64,000 nt of DNA from Curvibacter microcysteis (GCF_028649435.1 NZ_JAQSIN010000001.1), one strand, 5' to 3'. Positions 43,168 through 51,233 are shown, counted from the first letter of the stretch. The notes: a model not told the origin generated them from the letters alone. Numbers and translations are program-made.

Positions 43168-44811
43168 TCAAGCCTGCAGGCGCTCGCGCAGCAGCGCCGT
43201 GACGGACTCGGGCGTGGCCGTGCTGCTCACGGTCACCGGGTGCTGCTGGGGGTTCCAGCGCTTCAGGGCCGCGTGCAGTTGGTGGGCGGCCTGAAAGTCC
43301 AGGTGGCTGACCTGATCCAGGTGCACTTGCCAGCCTCGCACGGGCAGGTCGGCGCGCACCGACTGAACCGCCTGAGAGATGCCCGCCAACAGCGCGGGCG
43401 TGGCTTGAAACCCCCAGGCCCCCGTCAAGCGCAGGTGCAGTTCCCCCTCGCGCCAGCTCAGCCGCCAGTGGCGGGGCTGACGGTGCAGGCCCAGCCCGAT
43501 CCAGCTCAGGACCGCGCCCGCCAGCAGGCCATAGACCGAGTTGTGCAGCAGCAAGCCCACGCAGACCACCAGCAGCAACAACAACAGGGCGCGACCCAGC
43601 ACGGGCTGGGGACGCTGGGTCTGCAGGGTCCAGCGCAGCAAATCGGTGAGCACCCCGGTCAGCATGTCCAGCGCCACCAGCACCACGCAGCCGGCCAGCA
43701 CGGCCCGCGGCAGCTCGGCCACCCCGGGCAGGGCAAAAGCCAGGATGACGGCCAAGGTCAGGCCATGGAACAAGGGGGCTCGGCGGCCCAGCTTGCTCTG
43801 GACCTGCAGCATTTGGCTGCGGCTGAACGAGATCGCCACCGGCGGCAGGCACAGCGCACCGCACAGCAGGGTGGACAGACCGCTCACGCCCAGCTCTCGG
43901 TCCATGTTGATGGGGGTTTCCTGGGCTTTGAAACTGTTCAGGGCGCCCAGGGTGTCGGCCATGCACACGATGCCCAGGCCCGCACCGCCCAGCACCACGG
44001 TCAGCAGCCAGGCCGGCTCTTGCAGCAGCCCCAGCAGATGGCCTGCCGGGGGCCACTGGACCAGCCCGGCTTGCTCCAGCGTCACGCTGCCCAGGGTTCG
44101 GCACAGCCCGGGATGGGGCATGAAACGCAGGCACAGCACGTAGGCCAACCAACCGACCGCCAGGCCCACCAGCATGCTGGCGGGTGACCAGCGCTTGCGC
44201 TGTGGGGGGCCCTTCTCCGTCCAGTGTTTGAAGCCCAGGCTGCAGCCCACCACCAAAGCCGCCACCCCGAGGCCACGCCAGTTGCCCTCGGTGGCGCAGC
44301 TGGCCAGCCTCTGGATCTCGCTGCTGATCATGCTCACGCCGCCGGCGAACAAGGTCCCGCCCACCACCAATTGGGCCAACAGGCTGCTGACCCGGCTGCC
44401 CCAGCGCAAGGCGGCCACCAGCAGCTGGACCAGGCCGGCCATCAGCACCAGGCAGGCCCCCAGCAGCACCACACCTTGCAAGCCCAGGGTGTGGACACTG
44501 GTGTAGTTCCAGCCCACGCTGAGCAGCCAGCCATACACCAGCATGGGGGTGGCCCGTGGGCCCGCCAAATGCTTGGGCACCTGGGACAGCAGCTGCGCGA
44601 TGAACACCGCCACCATCACCGCCGCGACGCAGCGCAAGCTGGTCAGGCTGACCCAGTTGGGCACCCCGGCTGCCAGCTTGGCGGGGGTGGCCGAACTGGC
44701 CATCGACAGGTATTCATTGAAAAACACCACGGCGCTGATGGCGCCCATCAGCACGTCCGGCCCCAAAGTGGCCTTGGGCAGGCGTGGCCGGGTGCTTGCC
44801 AGCCCCTTCAT
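43168..44811 (-). CDS. Divergent SulP-family transporter with C-terminal STAS domain
   Basis: This 547-residue inner-membrane protein has about 12-14 hydrophobic helices. The SulP pattern is clearest around SFSRSQMLQVQSKLGRR and LPRAVLAGCVVLVALDMLTG; the N-terminal part is unusually divergent. The last about 100 residues form a STAS domain (GWQVHLDQVSHLDFQAAHQL), the fold of anti-sigma-factor antagonists. SulP proteins carry sulfate, bicarbonate or dicarboxylates; the substrate is unknown here. The ATG overlaps the preceding small membrane gene by 4 bp, placing it firmly in the sigma-factor operon. Confidence 0.75.
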   Translation of the reverse strand: MKGLASTRPRLPKATLGPDVLMGAISAVVFFNEYLSMASSATPAKLAAGVPNWVSLTSLRCVAAVMVAVFIAQLLSQVPKHLAGPRATPMLVYGWLLSVGWNYTSVHTLGLQGVVLLGACLVLMAGLVQLLVAALRWGSRVSSLLAQLVVGGTLFAGGVSMISSEIQRLASCATEGNWRGLGVAALVVGCSLGFKHWTEKGPPQRKRWSPASMLVGLAVGWLAYVLCLRFMPHPGLCRTLGSVTLEQAGLVQWPPAGHLLGLLQEPAWLLTVVLGGAGLGIVCMADTLGALNSFKAQETPINMDRELGVSGLSTLLCGALCLPPVAISFSRSQMLQVQSKLGRRAPLFHGLTLAVILAFALPGVAELPRAVLAGCVVLVALDMLTGVLTDLLRWTLQTQRPQPVLGRALLLLLLVVCVGLLLHNSVYGLLAGAVLSWIGLGLHRQPRHWRLSWREGELHLRLTGAWGFQATPALLAGISQAVQSVRADLPVRGWQVHLDQVSHLDFQAAHQLHAALKRWNPQQHPVTVSSTATPESVTALLRERLQA

Positions 44812-45191
44812 GGCTGAACCGTGCACAGCGGGTTGCTCTGCACGGCGTCCGCCAGCTCGCCCAGGCTGGCGCGCACCGCGTCCGGCCCCTGACCGGGGAC
44901 GTTCAACTCAAAGGCGCCGCGCTCATTGGGGCCTTGCACGATGTTGGCGTTGAAGTTCAACATCCAGCGGCGCAGGTCGCGCACCGTGGCCCCCGGTGCG
45001 AAGGCCACCTCCAACGCGCCACAGGCGCTGTCGCCGCCGCCTCGGGTGCCACCGTCCGCACTGCGCGCGGGCGGGCTCTGCCAGGCGGCCATCAGCCCCA
45101 AGGCCACCCCCATCTGCACCATCAGCAGCATCAAGACCACACTGACCCGCTGGCCGCACCAAGCGGCGGCTTTCTCCAACCATTGCTTCAT
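44808..45191 (-). CDS. Small membrane protein with an anti-sigma-like periplasmic domain
   Basis: This 127-residue protein has a single N-terminal membrane helix (VSVVLMLLMVQMGVALGLM) and a C-terminal domain of about 65 residues (VAFAPGATVRDLRRWMLNFN; LGELADAVQSNPLC). The same domain ends the upstream anti-sigma-like protein (LTQAELNRALLQNGWQV; LGDLAQQLEANPSC), so the two are paralogous there. AAGGAA precedes the ATG, and the gene overlaps both neighbours by 4 bp. A sensor or anti-sigma partner role is inferred. Confidence 0.65.
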   Translation of the reverse strand: MKQWLEKAAAWCGQRVSVVLMLLMVQMGVALGLMAAWQSPPARSADGGTRGGGDSACGALEVAFAPGATVRDLRRWMLNFNANIVQGPNERGAFELNVPGQGPDAVRASLGELADAVQSNPLCTVQP

Positions 45192-45850
45192 TGTTTTTCC
45201 TTGTCGGGGTGCGCCGGGGAACCGGGGCATGAGGGGTTGGCTTCCAGCTGTTGGGCCAGGTCCCCCAGGCTGTGTTGCAGGGTCGGCAGATCGCCACCGG
45301 CTTGCAAGCCATAGCGGCCAAGGCTGTCCGGTCCGCTGAGGACTTGCCAGCCGTTTTGCAGCAGCGCCCGATTCAGCTCTGCCTGCGTGAGGTCACCGCG
45401 CCAGCGCACCAACCAGGGGGCGCAGTGCGCGGCCGAGCCGCGTTCCAGACCCTGTTCAGCCCCGGTCGGCATGAGCGGGCTGGCGGGCCACAACAACACC
45501 AGCAAGGCCAGGGACTGCAGCGCCAGCACGGCGCCCGTGGCCAGGCTGTGCCGGTGCATGAATTGGGCCAGGGCTTCGCGCCAACGGTGCGGCCTTGGCG
45601 GGTTCACGGCGGCGGCGGCGCCCAGGCGCTGCGCAAAGGCTTGACGCGCAGCGGCTTGGCCGGCTTCAAATTGCTGCTCGGCCTTGAGTTGCGCCAAGCC
45701 GGCCAGCACCGCCAGGCGGCTGGGCGAGGGCTGGCCCGCTGCGGCATCTTGCAACTGGGCTTGTTCTGTGGCGCTCAGGGGGCGGTACAGCGCCTCGACC
45801 AGCAAGTCGTCCTCGGGGCGCAGCGGGGGCTCGTGGTCCGGCAGGCTCAT
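45188..45850 (-). CDS. Anti-sigma-like single-pass membrane protein
   Basis: This 220-residue protein has a cytoplasmic N-terminal about 100 residues with acidic helices (LRPEDDLLVEALYRPLSATE), one membrane helix (about 103-121) and a periplasmic domain shared with the next protein. Position directly behind an ECF sigma gene (ATGA overlap) and single-pass topology are those of anti-sigma factors. The zinc-binding H-x3-C-x2-C motif of the ZAS class is absent. Sigma sequestration is inferred, not shown. Confidence 0.68.
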   Translation of the reverse strand: MSLPDHEPPLRPEDDLLVEALYRPLSATEQAQLQDAAAGQPSPSRLAVLAGLAQLKAEQQFEAGQAAARQAFAQRLGAAAAVNPPRPHRWREALAQFMHRHSLATGAVLALQSLALLVLLWPASPLMPTGAEQGLERGSAAHCAPWLVRWRGDLTQAELNRALLQNGWQVLSGPDSLGRYGLQAGGDLPTLQHSLGDLAQQLEANPSCPGSPAHPDKEKQ

Positions 45851-46479
45851 GGCGACACGCTTTGGGTGGGTGCTTGGCTCTTCATGCACAGCTGCAGCTT
45901 CTTGATGGCCGAGAACATGCGGCTTTTGACCGTCTCCACCTTGCCCAGGCCCAGGCGCTGGGCCGTCTCGGCTTGCGACTCGTCAGCCAAGCGCCCTTGC
46001 ACCACGGAACGCAGCGGGGCGCTCAATTGGTTCAGGCAGTGGCTCAACAGCTGCAATTGGTGTTCCAACTCCCAGGCCTCGGGTGGGCGATTTTGATGCG
46101 ATTTATACAGCTCGCGTTGCAGCCAGGCTTCTCCCTGGGGCGTGTCCATCAATTCATCAATCGATACCTTGGCCACGTCTTTGGCTTGCTTGCGCCACGA
46201 ATCGATCAGTTTGCGGGGGGCTATTTGCCGCGCCAAATACGTCGTCAGCGCTTGTGCATAAGCGGGGCTGTGGGGCAGGGCATCACATTCAAACCCTTTG
46301 ATTTTGCCGTCCACCAAATCGGCCAAGGTCTGGCTGATGGCGTCTTCGGCGTCCTCGCCTGTCACGCTGGGGTACTCAAAGTGAAATCGGCGCAGGGCGT
46401 GGCGCCGCAATCCATCCACAAATGAATCACGGGCGGCGCTGGCGCGGCGCAAATGATCAAGAAACAAAGGGATGGACAT
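45847..46479 (-). CDS. ECF-type RNA polymerase sigma factor
   Basis: This 210-residue sigma-70 family protein has only regions 2 and 4. Region 2 covers about residues 15-105 (FVDGLRRHALRRFHFEYPSV; DAEDAISQTLADLV) and contains a longer than usual insert. Region 4 is LSAPLRSVVQGRLADESQAE followed by a helix-turn-helix (QRLGLGKVETVKSRMFSAIK). The first gene of the array faces a 298-bp divergent region with a perfect 19-bp palindrome. The sequence is divergent from well-known ECF groups such as RpoE, so the promoter specificity cannot be predicted. Confidence 0.8.
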   Translation of the reverse strand: MSIPLFLDHLRRASAARDSFVDGLRRHALRRFHFEYPSVTGEDAEDAISQTLADLVDGKIKGFECDALPHSPAYAQALTTYLARQIAPRKLIDSWRKQAKDVAKVSIDELMDTPQGEAWLQRELYKSHQNRPPEAWELEHQLQLLSHCLNQLSAPLRSVVQGRLADESQAETAQRLGLGKVETVKSRMFSAIKKLQLCMKSQAPTQSVSP

Positions 46480-46611
46480 GGGGCAACAGACGGGGCCGAG
46501 GGGCTGAATCCAGGTCCGTCTGAACACAGACGGTGGATTAAAAATGCCAAGCGGGTGATTTTAGGGTGCGCCTCGGACGGAAGTAGGCGCAGCCGTGCGG
46601 TATCTCTGCCA

Positions 46612-46630
46612 CATAGAACACTGTTCTATG
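46612..46630. promoter_or_regulatory. Perfect 19-bp palindrome between divergent sigma and zinc-ribbon operons
   Basis: CATAGAACA-C-TGTTCTATG is perfectly symmetric. It is 132 bp from the sigma ATG and 147 bp from the zinc-ribbon GTG, so it is nearly central. GGAACA at 46630-46635 followed 16 bp later by TAACAT (46652-46657) could be a rightward ECF-type promoter overlapping its edge. Confidence 0.65.
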
Positions 46631-46777
46631 GAACACCCCGTGGGCCTTGCTTAACATCCGCGCGAGTCAAGGCGGATGTGGTGTTTTGCATTCCGATTCG
46701 TCTTGTTTTTTCATTGTGGCCCCAGCGCCGCAGGGGTGGGCGTCCACCTCTGACCCCAGACGAATACCGGAGGTTTT

Positions 46778-48175
46778 GTGCATTGCCCTTCCTGCCACCA
46801 AGAAGTAGCGGACACCGCCAAGTTCTGTCGGCACTGCCGCGCGGATTTGCGCGTTCCAGCCGCCATGGGCGCTGTGGCTGCGCCGGCCCTGGTCCCGGCA
46901 GAGGCCAAGGTGGCGCCGGCGCCCGCCGCGCCTGAGACCAAGCCATGCCCCCATTGCAACCAGCCGGTGGGTTGGTTGGCCCGCTTCTGCAAGGGCTGCG
47001 GGCAGGGCATTGAACAGGCGCTGGCGCCCGTCCAGCCCCCCGAGGTTCAAGCGCCTGCGCTGGAAAAAGCCGTTGCCGCCGCTGCGCCTGCTTGGCCCGT
47101 GGCCGAGCCGGTGGCACCTGAACCGGTGGTCGCCGTGGCTCCGCCACCCGAGCCCGAGCCCGAGCCTGAACCAGCACCAGCACCAGCACCTGCACCTGTT
47201 CCAGTTCCAGTTCCAGTTCCAGTTCCAGTTCCAGTTCCAGTTCCAGTGGCCGAGCCTGAACCGGCGCCCATGCCCCAGTCGGTCGACCTGCCTCTTGAGC
47301 CCACTCCGCCAGCTGCGGAGCCGCCCATGGCCAGCGTGACCAGCGCGCCCACAGCGCCGGCCGAGGCCCCGCCGGAGACCGAGCCGGGCTCCGCCGAGAT
47401 CTTGATTGCCGAGTGGCCGAACCCCAGCTCGACGGCCACGGAGCAGGGCGGTGACACGCGACGTGGCTTGGTGCTGGGCGCCATCGCATTGGCTGCGGTG
47501 CTGGCGGCGGGGGGCGGCTGGTGGGCTTGGCAGCGGGCAGCGCCGTCGGCAGCACCTGTTTCGGCACCGGCGTCAGCGGTCAGTGCCAGCCCGGCGGTGA
47601 CCCCGGCAACGACAGAGACCACCGCCTCGCCGACCGAATCTGCCGCCGCCGTGCCGCCCGCCAGCCCGGCCCCCACTGAGGCGGCGCCTGCCCCAACCAC
47701 CGCAACGTCCACCCCCACTGCCACCGCCACCGCCACCACAGCCGCGGCGGGGGCTGCCCCCACCAGCGACGCCGACAAAGCCGCTGCCAAGCTCGCTGCC
47801 GACAAAAAGCTGCAAGAGCAAGCCAAGGCCAAGAAGCTGGCCGAGGCCCGTCAGGCCGAAGAGGCCAAGCGCGTGGCCGACGCACGCCGTGCCCAAGAGC
47901 AGGCGGCTGCGCGTCAGGCCGAGCAAGAGCGCGCCGCGCAGGCCCAGGAGGCCGCTCGCCAGCAGGCCGAAGCCAATGCGCGGGCTGCCGCCACGGCCAA
48001 CCCATCGCAGCTACCCGCCTGGTTGGGGGCCTTGCGCAGCGATCTGGAGGTCTGCTCGCGTCAACCCTTCCTGCAAAAAGTGGTCTGCACCGAACAAGCC
48101 AACTGGAAGCACTGCCCGGGCCACTGGGGGCAAGTGCCTGAATGCCGTGAAAGCCGCACCCAGCGCACGCCATGA
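46778..48175 (+). CDS. Double zinc-ribbon membrane protein with Pro-rich and coiled-coil regions
   Basis: This 465-residue protein starts at GTG with CGGAGG 4-5 nt upstream. Two zinc ribbons are visible (C3, C6, C17, C20 and C56, C59, C70, C73). Then come a long Pro/Ala/Val/Glu linker with a (PV)n run, one membrane helix (about 228-252, LVLGAIALAAVLAAGGGWWAW), an Ala/Thr-rich stretch and a Lys/Glu/Ala coiled coil (about 325-405). A C-terminal four-cysteine domain ends it (EVCSRQPFLQKVVCTEQANW; HCPGHWGQVPEC). Likely topology is zinc ribbons inside, coiled coil and Cys domain outside. It is the first of three zinc-ribbon genes divergent from the sigma operon. Confidence 0.72.
   Translation: MHCPSCHQEVADTAKFCRHCRADLRVPAAMGAVAAPALVPAEAKVAPAPAAPETKPCPHCNQPVGWLARFCKGCGQGIEQALAPVQPPEVQAPALEKAVAAAAPAWPVAEPVAPEPVVAVAPPPEPEPEPEPAPAPAPAPVPVPVPVPVPVPVPVPVAEPEPAPMPQSVDLPLEPTPPAAEPPMASVTSAPTAPAEAPPETEPGSAEILIAEWPNPSSTATEQGGDTRRGLVLGAIALAAVLAAGGGWWAWQRAAPSAAPVSAPASAVSASPAVTPATTETTASPTESAAAVPPASPAPTEAAPAPTTATSTPTATATATTAAAGAAPTSDADKAAAKLAADKKLQEQAKAKKLAEARQAEEAKRVADARRAQEQAAARQAEQERAAQAQEAARQQAEANARAAATANPSQLPAWLGALRSDLEVCSRQPFLQKVVCTEQANWKHCPGHWGQVPECRESRTQRTP
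47201..47246 (+). repeat. (CCAGTT)7 hexanucleotide tandem repeat inside a coding region
   Basis: Seven full CCAGTT units plus CCAG encode alternating Pro-Val. Because the unit is 6 nt, copy-number change would lengthen or shorten the linker by two residues without a frameshift. The 30 bp before it are (CCAGCA)-like, encoding Pro-Ala. Confidence 0.9.
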
Positions 48176-48243
48176 GCGCCGGGCCGGGGGCCCGTGCTTG
48201 ATCTGATTTTTTGCCAATCACCGAACAAATAAGAGGGAAATCC

Positions 48244-49410
48244 ATGTCACACCACGAAACACGCTCCACGCCTGCGGCGTCCAGCCTGATGGAGCTGCTG
48301 CTGCGCTCCGGCGAGGCCTTGCAGAACCGGCAGGCGCTGAGCACTTTGATCGTCACCGCCGTGGGAGCGGTGTTGCTGATCATGGCCTCGGCCAGCACGG
48401 GCCAAGGGGTGGTCATCGCGCTTGGGGGGCTGTTGGCCCTGGTGCTGGTGCACTCTGGTTTGTCGGCGGCGGGCATCCAATTGATGGACCAGGCCCTGGG
48501 GGGGCAGCCTCGCCCCATGGCGGCGGCCTTGCTGGATGGTTTGTTCGCGGCAGGCAAGCTGCTGTGCCTGGCCTTGCTGGCGGGCCTGGGTCTCGCTGTG
48601 GGCCTGCTGGTGTTGGCTGTGGCGTTGTTGCTGTGCAAGATCCCGGTGCTGGGCAGCTTGCTCATCACGGTGCTCCTGCCCGCCGGGGTGCTGACGGTGG
48701 CGTTTGTGTACGCCGCCCTGTACTTCTCGATGGCCATGGTGGGCCCCGCCGTGTGGTCGGGCTCGTCGATTCGCCATGCGGTGTCCACTTTGTACGTGTT
48801 GGCCACGCAGCGCCTGGTGCAAACCGCTTTGGGCGTGGTGCTGCACACCGTTTTGATGACCTTGATTTCGTCAATGCTGGTGGGCTTCATCAGCTTTGGC
48901 GTGCTGACCGTGGGCGGGATGAGCGCGGGCATTCTGGCCAGCAACAACCTGCAGGGCTTTGGCATGCACATGCTCATGCGGGCGATGAGCGGCATGGGCG
49001 GTGACAACGGCCTGCTCTTGGGGGCCGGTTTTGGCTTGGGCATCTTGGGGGCTTTGGTGGCGGCCAGCTTGCTGTCCATGTTCATCCTGGGGCTGAACCG
49101 CTTGTTTTTGCACCTGACGGCCGAGCTGGACGTCTCCAGCGCCGACGCGGGCCTGAGCGAGCAGATTCAACGCGCCAAGGAGCGCGCCCGCCAATTGCAA
49201 GAAGACGCCCGCCGCCGCGCTGCCGAAGCCCGCGAGCGCGCCGAGCAAGGCCGCCTGAACCCGGGCCCCACCAGCCCAGGGGCGCCCGCTGCGGCGCCGC
49301 AAGTGGTGGCAACTTCCCCGGCCCCGGCCGCCTTGAGCTGCCGCCATTGCCAGGCGCCTGTCGAAGCGGGCGACCGTTTCTGCGAGAACTGCGGCCAATC
49401 TTTGGTCTGA
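48244..49410 (+). CDS. Polytopic membrane protein with C-terminal zinc ribbon
   Basis: This 388-residue protein has about seven hydrophobic helices (for example ALSTLIVTAVGAVLLIMASA and LLCLALLAGLGLAVGLLVLA), then a charged helix (EQIQRAKERARQLQEDARRR) and a C-terminal zinc ribbon C-x2-C-x10-C-x2-C (SCRHCQAPVEAGDRFCENC). No transporter family is recognised. AGAGGGAAA lies before the ATG at 48244. It is same-strand with the neighbouring zinc-ribbon genes, spaced 68 and 12 bp. Confidence 0.7.
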   Translation: MSHHETRSTPAASSLMELLLRSGEALQNRQALSTLIVTAVGAVLLIMASASTGQGVVIALGGLLALVLVHSGLSAAGIQLMDQALGGQPRPMAAALLDGLFAAGKLLCLALLAGLGLAVGLLVLAVALLLCKIPVLGSLLITVLLPAGVLTVAFVYAALYFSMAMVGPAVWSGSSIRHAVSTLYVLATQRLVQTALGVVLHTVLMTLISSMLVGFISFGVLTVGGMSAGILASNNLQGFGMHMLMRAMSGMGGDNGLLLGAGFGLGILGALVAASLLSMFILGLNRLFLHLTAELDVSSADAGLSEQIQRAKERARQLQEDARRRAAEARERAEQGRLNPGPTSPGAPAAAPQVVATSPAPAALSCRHCQAPVEAGDRFCENCGQSLV

Positions 49411-49422
49411 GTGAGGTCGCCG

Positions 49423-50652
49423 ATGAAACGCTTTTGCCATGCCTGTGGCACCGAACAAGCCCTGGACGCCACGTTTTGCGAAGAATGCGGTGAAACCTTG
49501 CGGCCCCCGCGCTCGGCGGCTGGGGCCGCCGCGCAGATCGCCTCAGCCCCAGCCTCAGCCCCAGCCCCAAGCGCTGGCGCCCCCAGTGCCCGCCCGGGGC
49601 GCCAAAGGCGCCCATGGACCCCCAAGACCTTGGCGCTGGTCGCTGCTGCCGCCGTGTTGGTGCTTGGCGGCGGTGGCGCGGCCTGGTGGGCGCTGGCCCC
49701 TCGCGACGCCACCGAGGCCGAATTGCGCGAGGGCCTGAAGGACTGGTTGGCCACCGACGCCAAAAAGCAACTCAACCGCCCCTGCCTGAGCAACTTTGAC
49801 TACGCCAAAAGCCCGGTTTACATCGACGCGGGCAACCAGCAGGCGGTGGATTGGTTGACCGCCTTGACCCAGGCTGAGCTGTACACAGGGCCTGATCCCG
49901 TGGTCCAGCAGGGCCTCTTTGGTGCGCGTTTGTTGCGCTACGAGAAGACACCCAAGGCGGCGCAATTTGTCTCGGGCCGGCAGCTCTGCGCTGCCAGCAC
50001 CTTGGGCTTGGAAAGCCTGAAATTTGACCCCAAGGCGGTGCTCAAGCACGAGGGCCAGCGCATCCAGCCGGGCACAGCGCGCATCCTGTGGGCTGACCGT
50101 GCGGACTGGAGCCTGGTGGCGCCCTTCAAGTCCGAATTCGATGGGCAGTTCTCGACGGAAGAACGCGCTGTTCGCTGGATTGCACAAGACCAGGGCTGGC
50201 GGGCGCTGACCCAAGCCGAGCAAGAGGCTGCGCAAGCCAAGCTGCCCCGAGGCGGCCACCAGGACCAAGGGACCGACGACGATGGGGTGTCCCTTTGGGG
50301 GCGCCTGAGCGGTCTGTTTTCGGGCTTGACGGGCGGCACCCCGGAGAGCGTCGCCGAGGCCGCCTTCCGGGCCCAGCAGGACTGTGACCCCAAGCGCTTC
50401 AGCGAGTATTTTCGGGAGCCTTCGATCACCCAAGAGGTCATGCAAACCCAGATGACCATGTACTGCGCGATCCAGGCGCGCAGTGCCGACAAGGGCGACA
50501 AGATCGCCTCGCTCAAGTCCACCCGCGTGGGGCACGCTGGCGACAAGGTGCGGGTGCGCTTGGACGTGACGTTCGCGAGCGGCAAAACGGACTCACAGGT
50601 CCTCATCGTGGAGAAAATCGACGGCCGCTGGTGGTCCCGGCTTAATCTCTGA
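49423..50652 (+). CDS. Zinc-ribbon single-pass membrane protein with DUF4878-like C-terminal domain
   Basis: This 409-residue protein has an N-terminal zinc ribbon (CHACGTEQALDATFCEECG), an Ala/Ser/Pro linker and one membrane helix (TLALVAAAAVLVLGGGGAAW). A large extracytoplasmic part ends in a domain resembling the NTF2/DUF4878 type (PESVAEAAFRAQQDCDPKRF; VLIVEKIDGRWWSRLNL). GAGG lies 6 nt before the ATG at 49423. The three adjacent zinc-ribbon proteins share the layout ribbon plus membrane, suggesting that they assemble together. Confidence 0.7.
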   Translation: MKRFCHACGTEQALDATFCEECGETLRPPRSAAGAAAQIASAPASAPAPSAGAPSARPGRQRRPWTPKTLALVAAAAVLVLGGGGAAWWALAPRDATEAELREGLKDWLATDAKKQLNRPCLSNFDYAKSPVYIDAGNQQAVDWLTALTQAELYTGPDPVVQQGLFGARLLRYEKTPKAAQFVSGRQLCAASTLGLESLKFDPKAVLKHEGQRIQPGTARILWADRADWSLVAPFKSEFDGQFSTEERAVRWIAQDQGWRALTQAEQEAAQAKLPRGGHQDQGTDDDGVSLWGRLSGLFSGLTGGTPESVAEAAFRAQQDCDPKRFSEYFREPSITQEVMQTQMTMYCAIQARSADKGDKIASLKSTRVGHAGDKVRVRLDVTFASGKTDSQVLIVEKIDGRWWSRLNL

Positions 50653-50766
50653 GGCCGTCGGGGCGCGGGGTGTTGGCTCCACCCGTGGGGTGCGCGCCGG
50701 TCCTGCACCCCGCCGTCGAAGCCCGCTGCTGGGGGCATTGGGTTTGCACCTGCTTACAACCCTACT

Positions 50767-50780
50767 TTGATCGCAGTCAA
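50767..50780. promoter_or_regulatory. FNR/Anr-type box TTGAT-CGCA-GTCAA
   Basis: It matches TTGAT-N4-ATCAA with one mismatch. Its centre lies about 40.5 bp upstream of the start point expected from the -10-like TAAGAT at 50802-50807, the geometry of class II FNR activation. Confidence 0.6.
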
Positions 50781-50801
50781 TCCCGGGTCTGTGGGGGTGT
50801 T

Positions 50802-50807
50802 TAAGAT
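50802..50807 (+). promoter_or_regulatory. Candidate -10 box of the DUF883 operon
   Basis: TAAGAT lies about 60 bp upstream of the DUF883 ATG. There is no good -35 hexamer, but an FNR-type box lies where the -35 would be. Confidence 0.45.
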
Positions 50808-50866
50808 GGCTCCGTGCCCATCGGCTGACATATGGCTTGGCCGGGGCCTGAAATCAGGAGAGAACC

Positions 50867-51181
50867 ATGGCCTCTAGCAACAGCGACAGCAGCCGTCCCG
50901 TGACCCACTCGGAGCTCGACAATCTGGTCGCCGACCTGCGCAACCTGATCACCCGCAAAGAACTCGACGCCGTGCCTGAAATCAAGGCCCTGCGTGAGCG
51001 CATGGACGCCGGCCTGGAGTCGGTGCGCGCCAGCGCCGTGCAAGCCGCGCACGACGCTGCCCGCCAAGCCCGAGACGCCGCCCGCGCCGCCGACGACTAC
51101 GCCCACGACGAACCCTGGCGTGTGGCCGGTGCCGCACTGGCGGTGGGCGCCCTGATCGGCTTCTTGCTGGGCCGCCGCTGA
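50867..51181 (+). CDS. DUF883 (ElaB/YqjD/YgaM) family protein
   Basis: This 104-residue protein has an amphipathic, Ala-rich helical body (VADLRNLITRKELDAVPEIK; QAAHDAARQARDAARAADDY) and a C-terminal membrane anchor with GALIGFLLGRR. This family tethers ribosomes to the inner membrane in E. coli stationary phase. AGGAGA precedes the ATG. It heads a three-gene set with YqjE- and YqjK-like genes. Confidence 0.88.
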   Translation: MASSNSDSSRPVTHSELDNLVADLRNLITRKELDAVPEIKALRERMDAGLESVRASAVQAAHDAARQARDAARAADDYAHDEPWRVAGAALAVGALIGFLLGRR

Positions 51182-51233
51182 TGCGTGACGCAGGCCCCCG
51201 CCTGCCACGCCGTGGGCCTGCCGGGGCAGGCGC

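Noticed and set aside
47161..47250. Tandem repeats that might suggest a CRISPR array
   Set aside because: The units are 6 bp without spacers and encode Pro-Val/Pro-Ala in frame.
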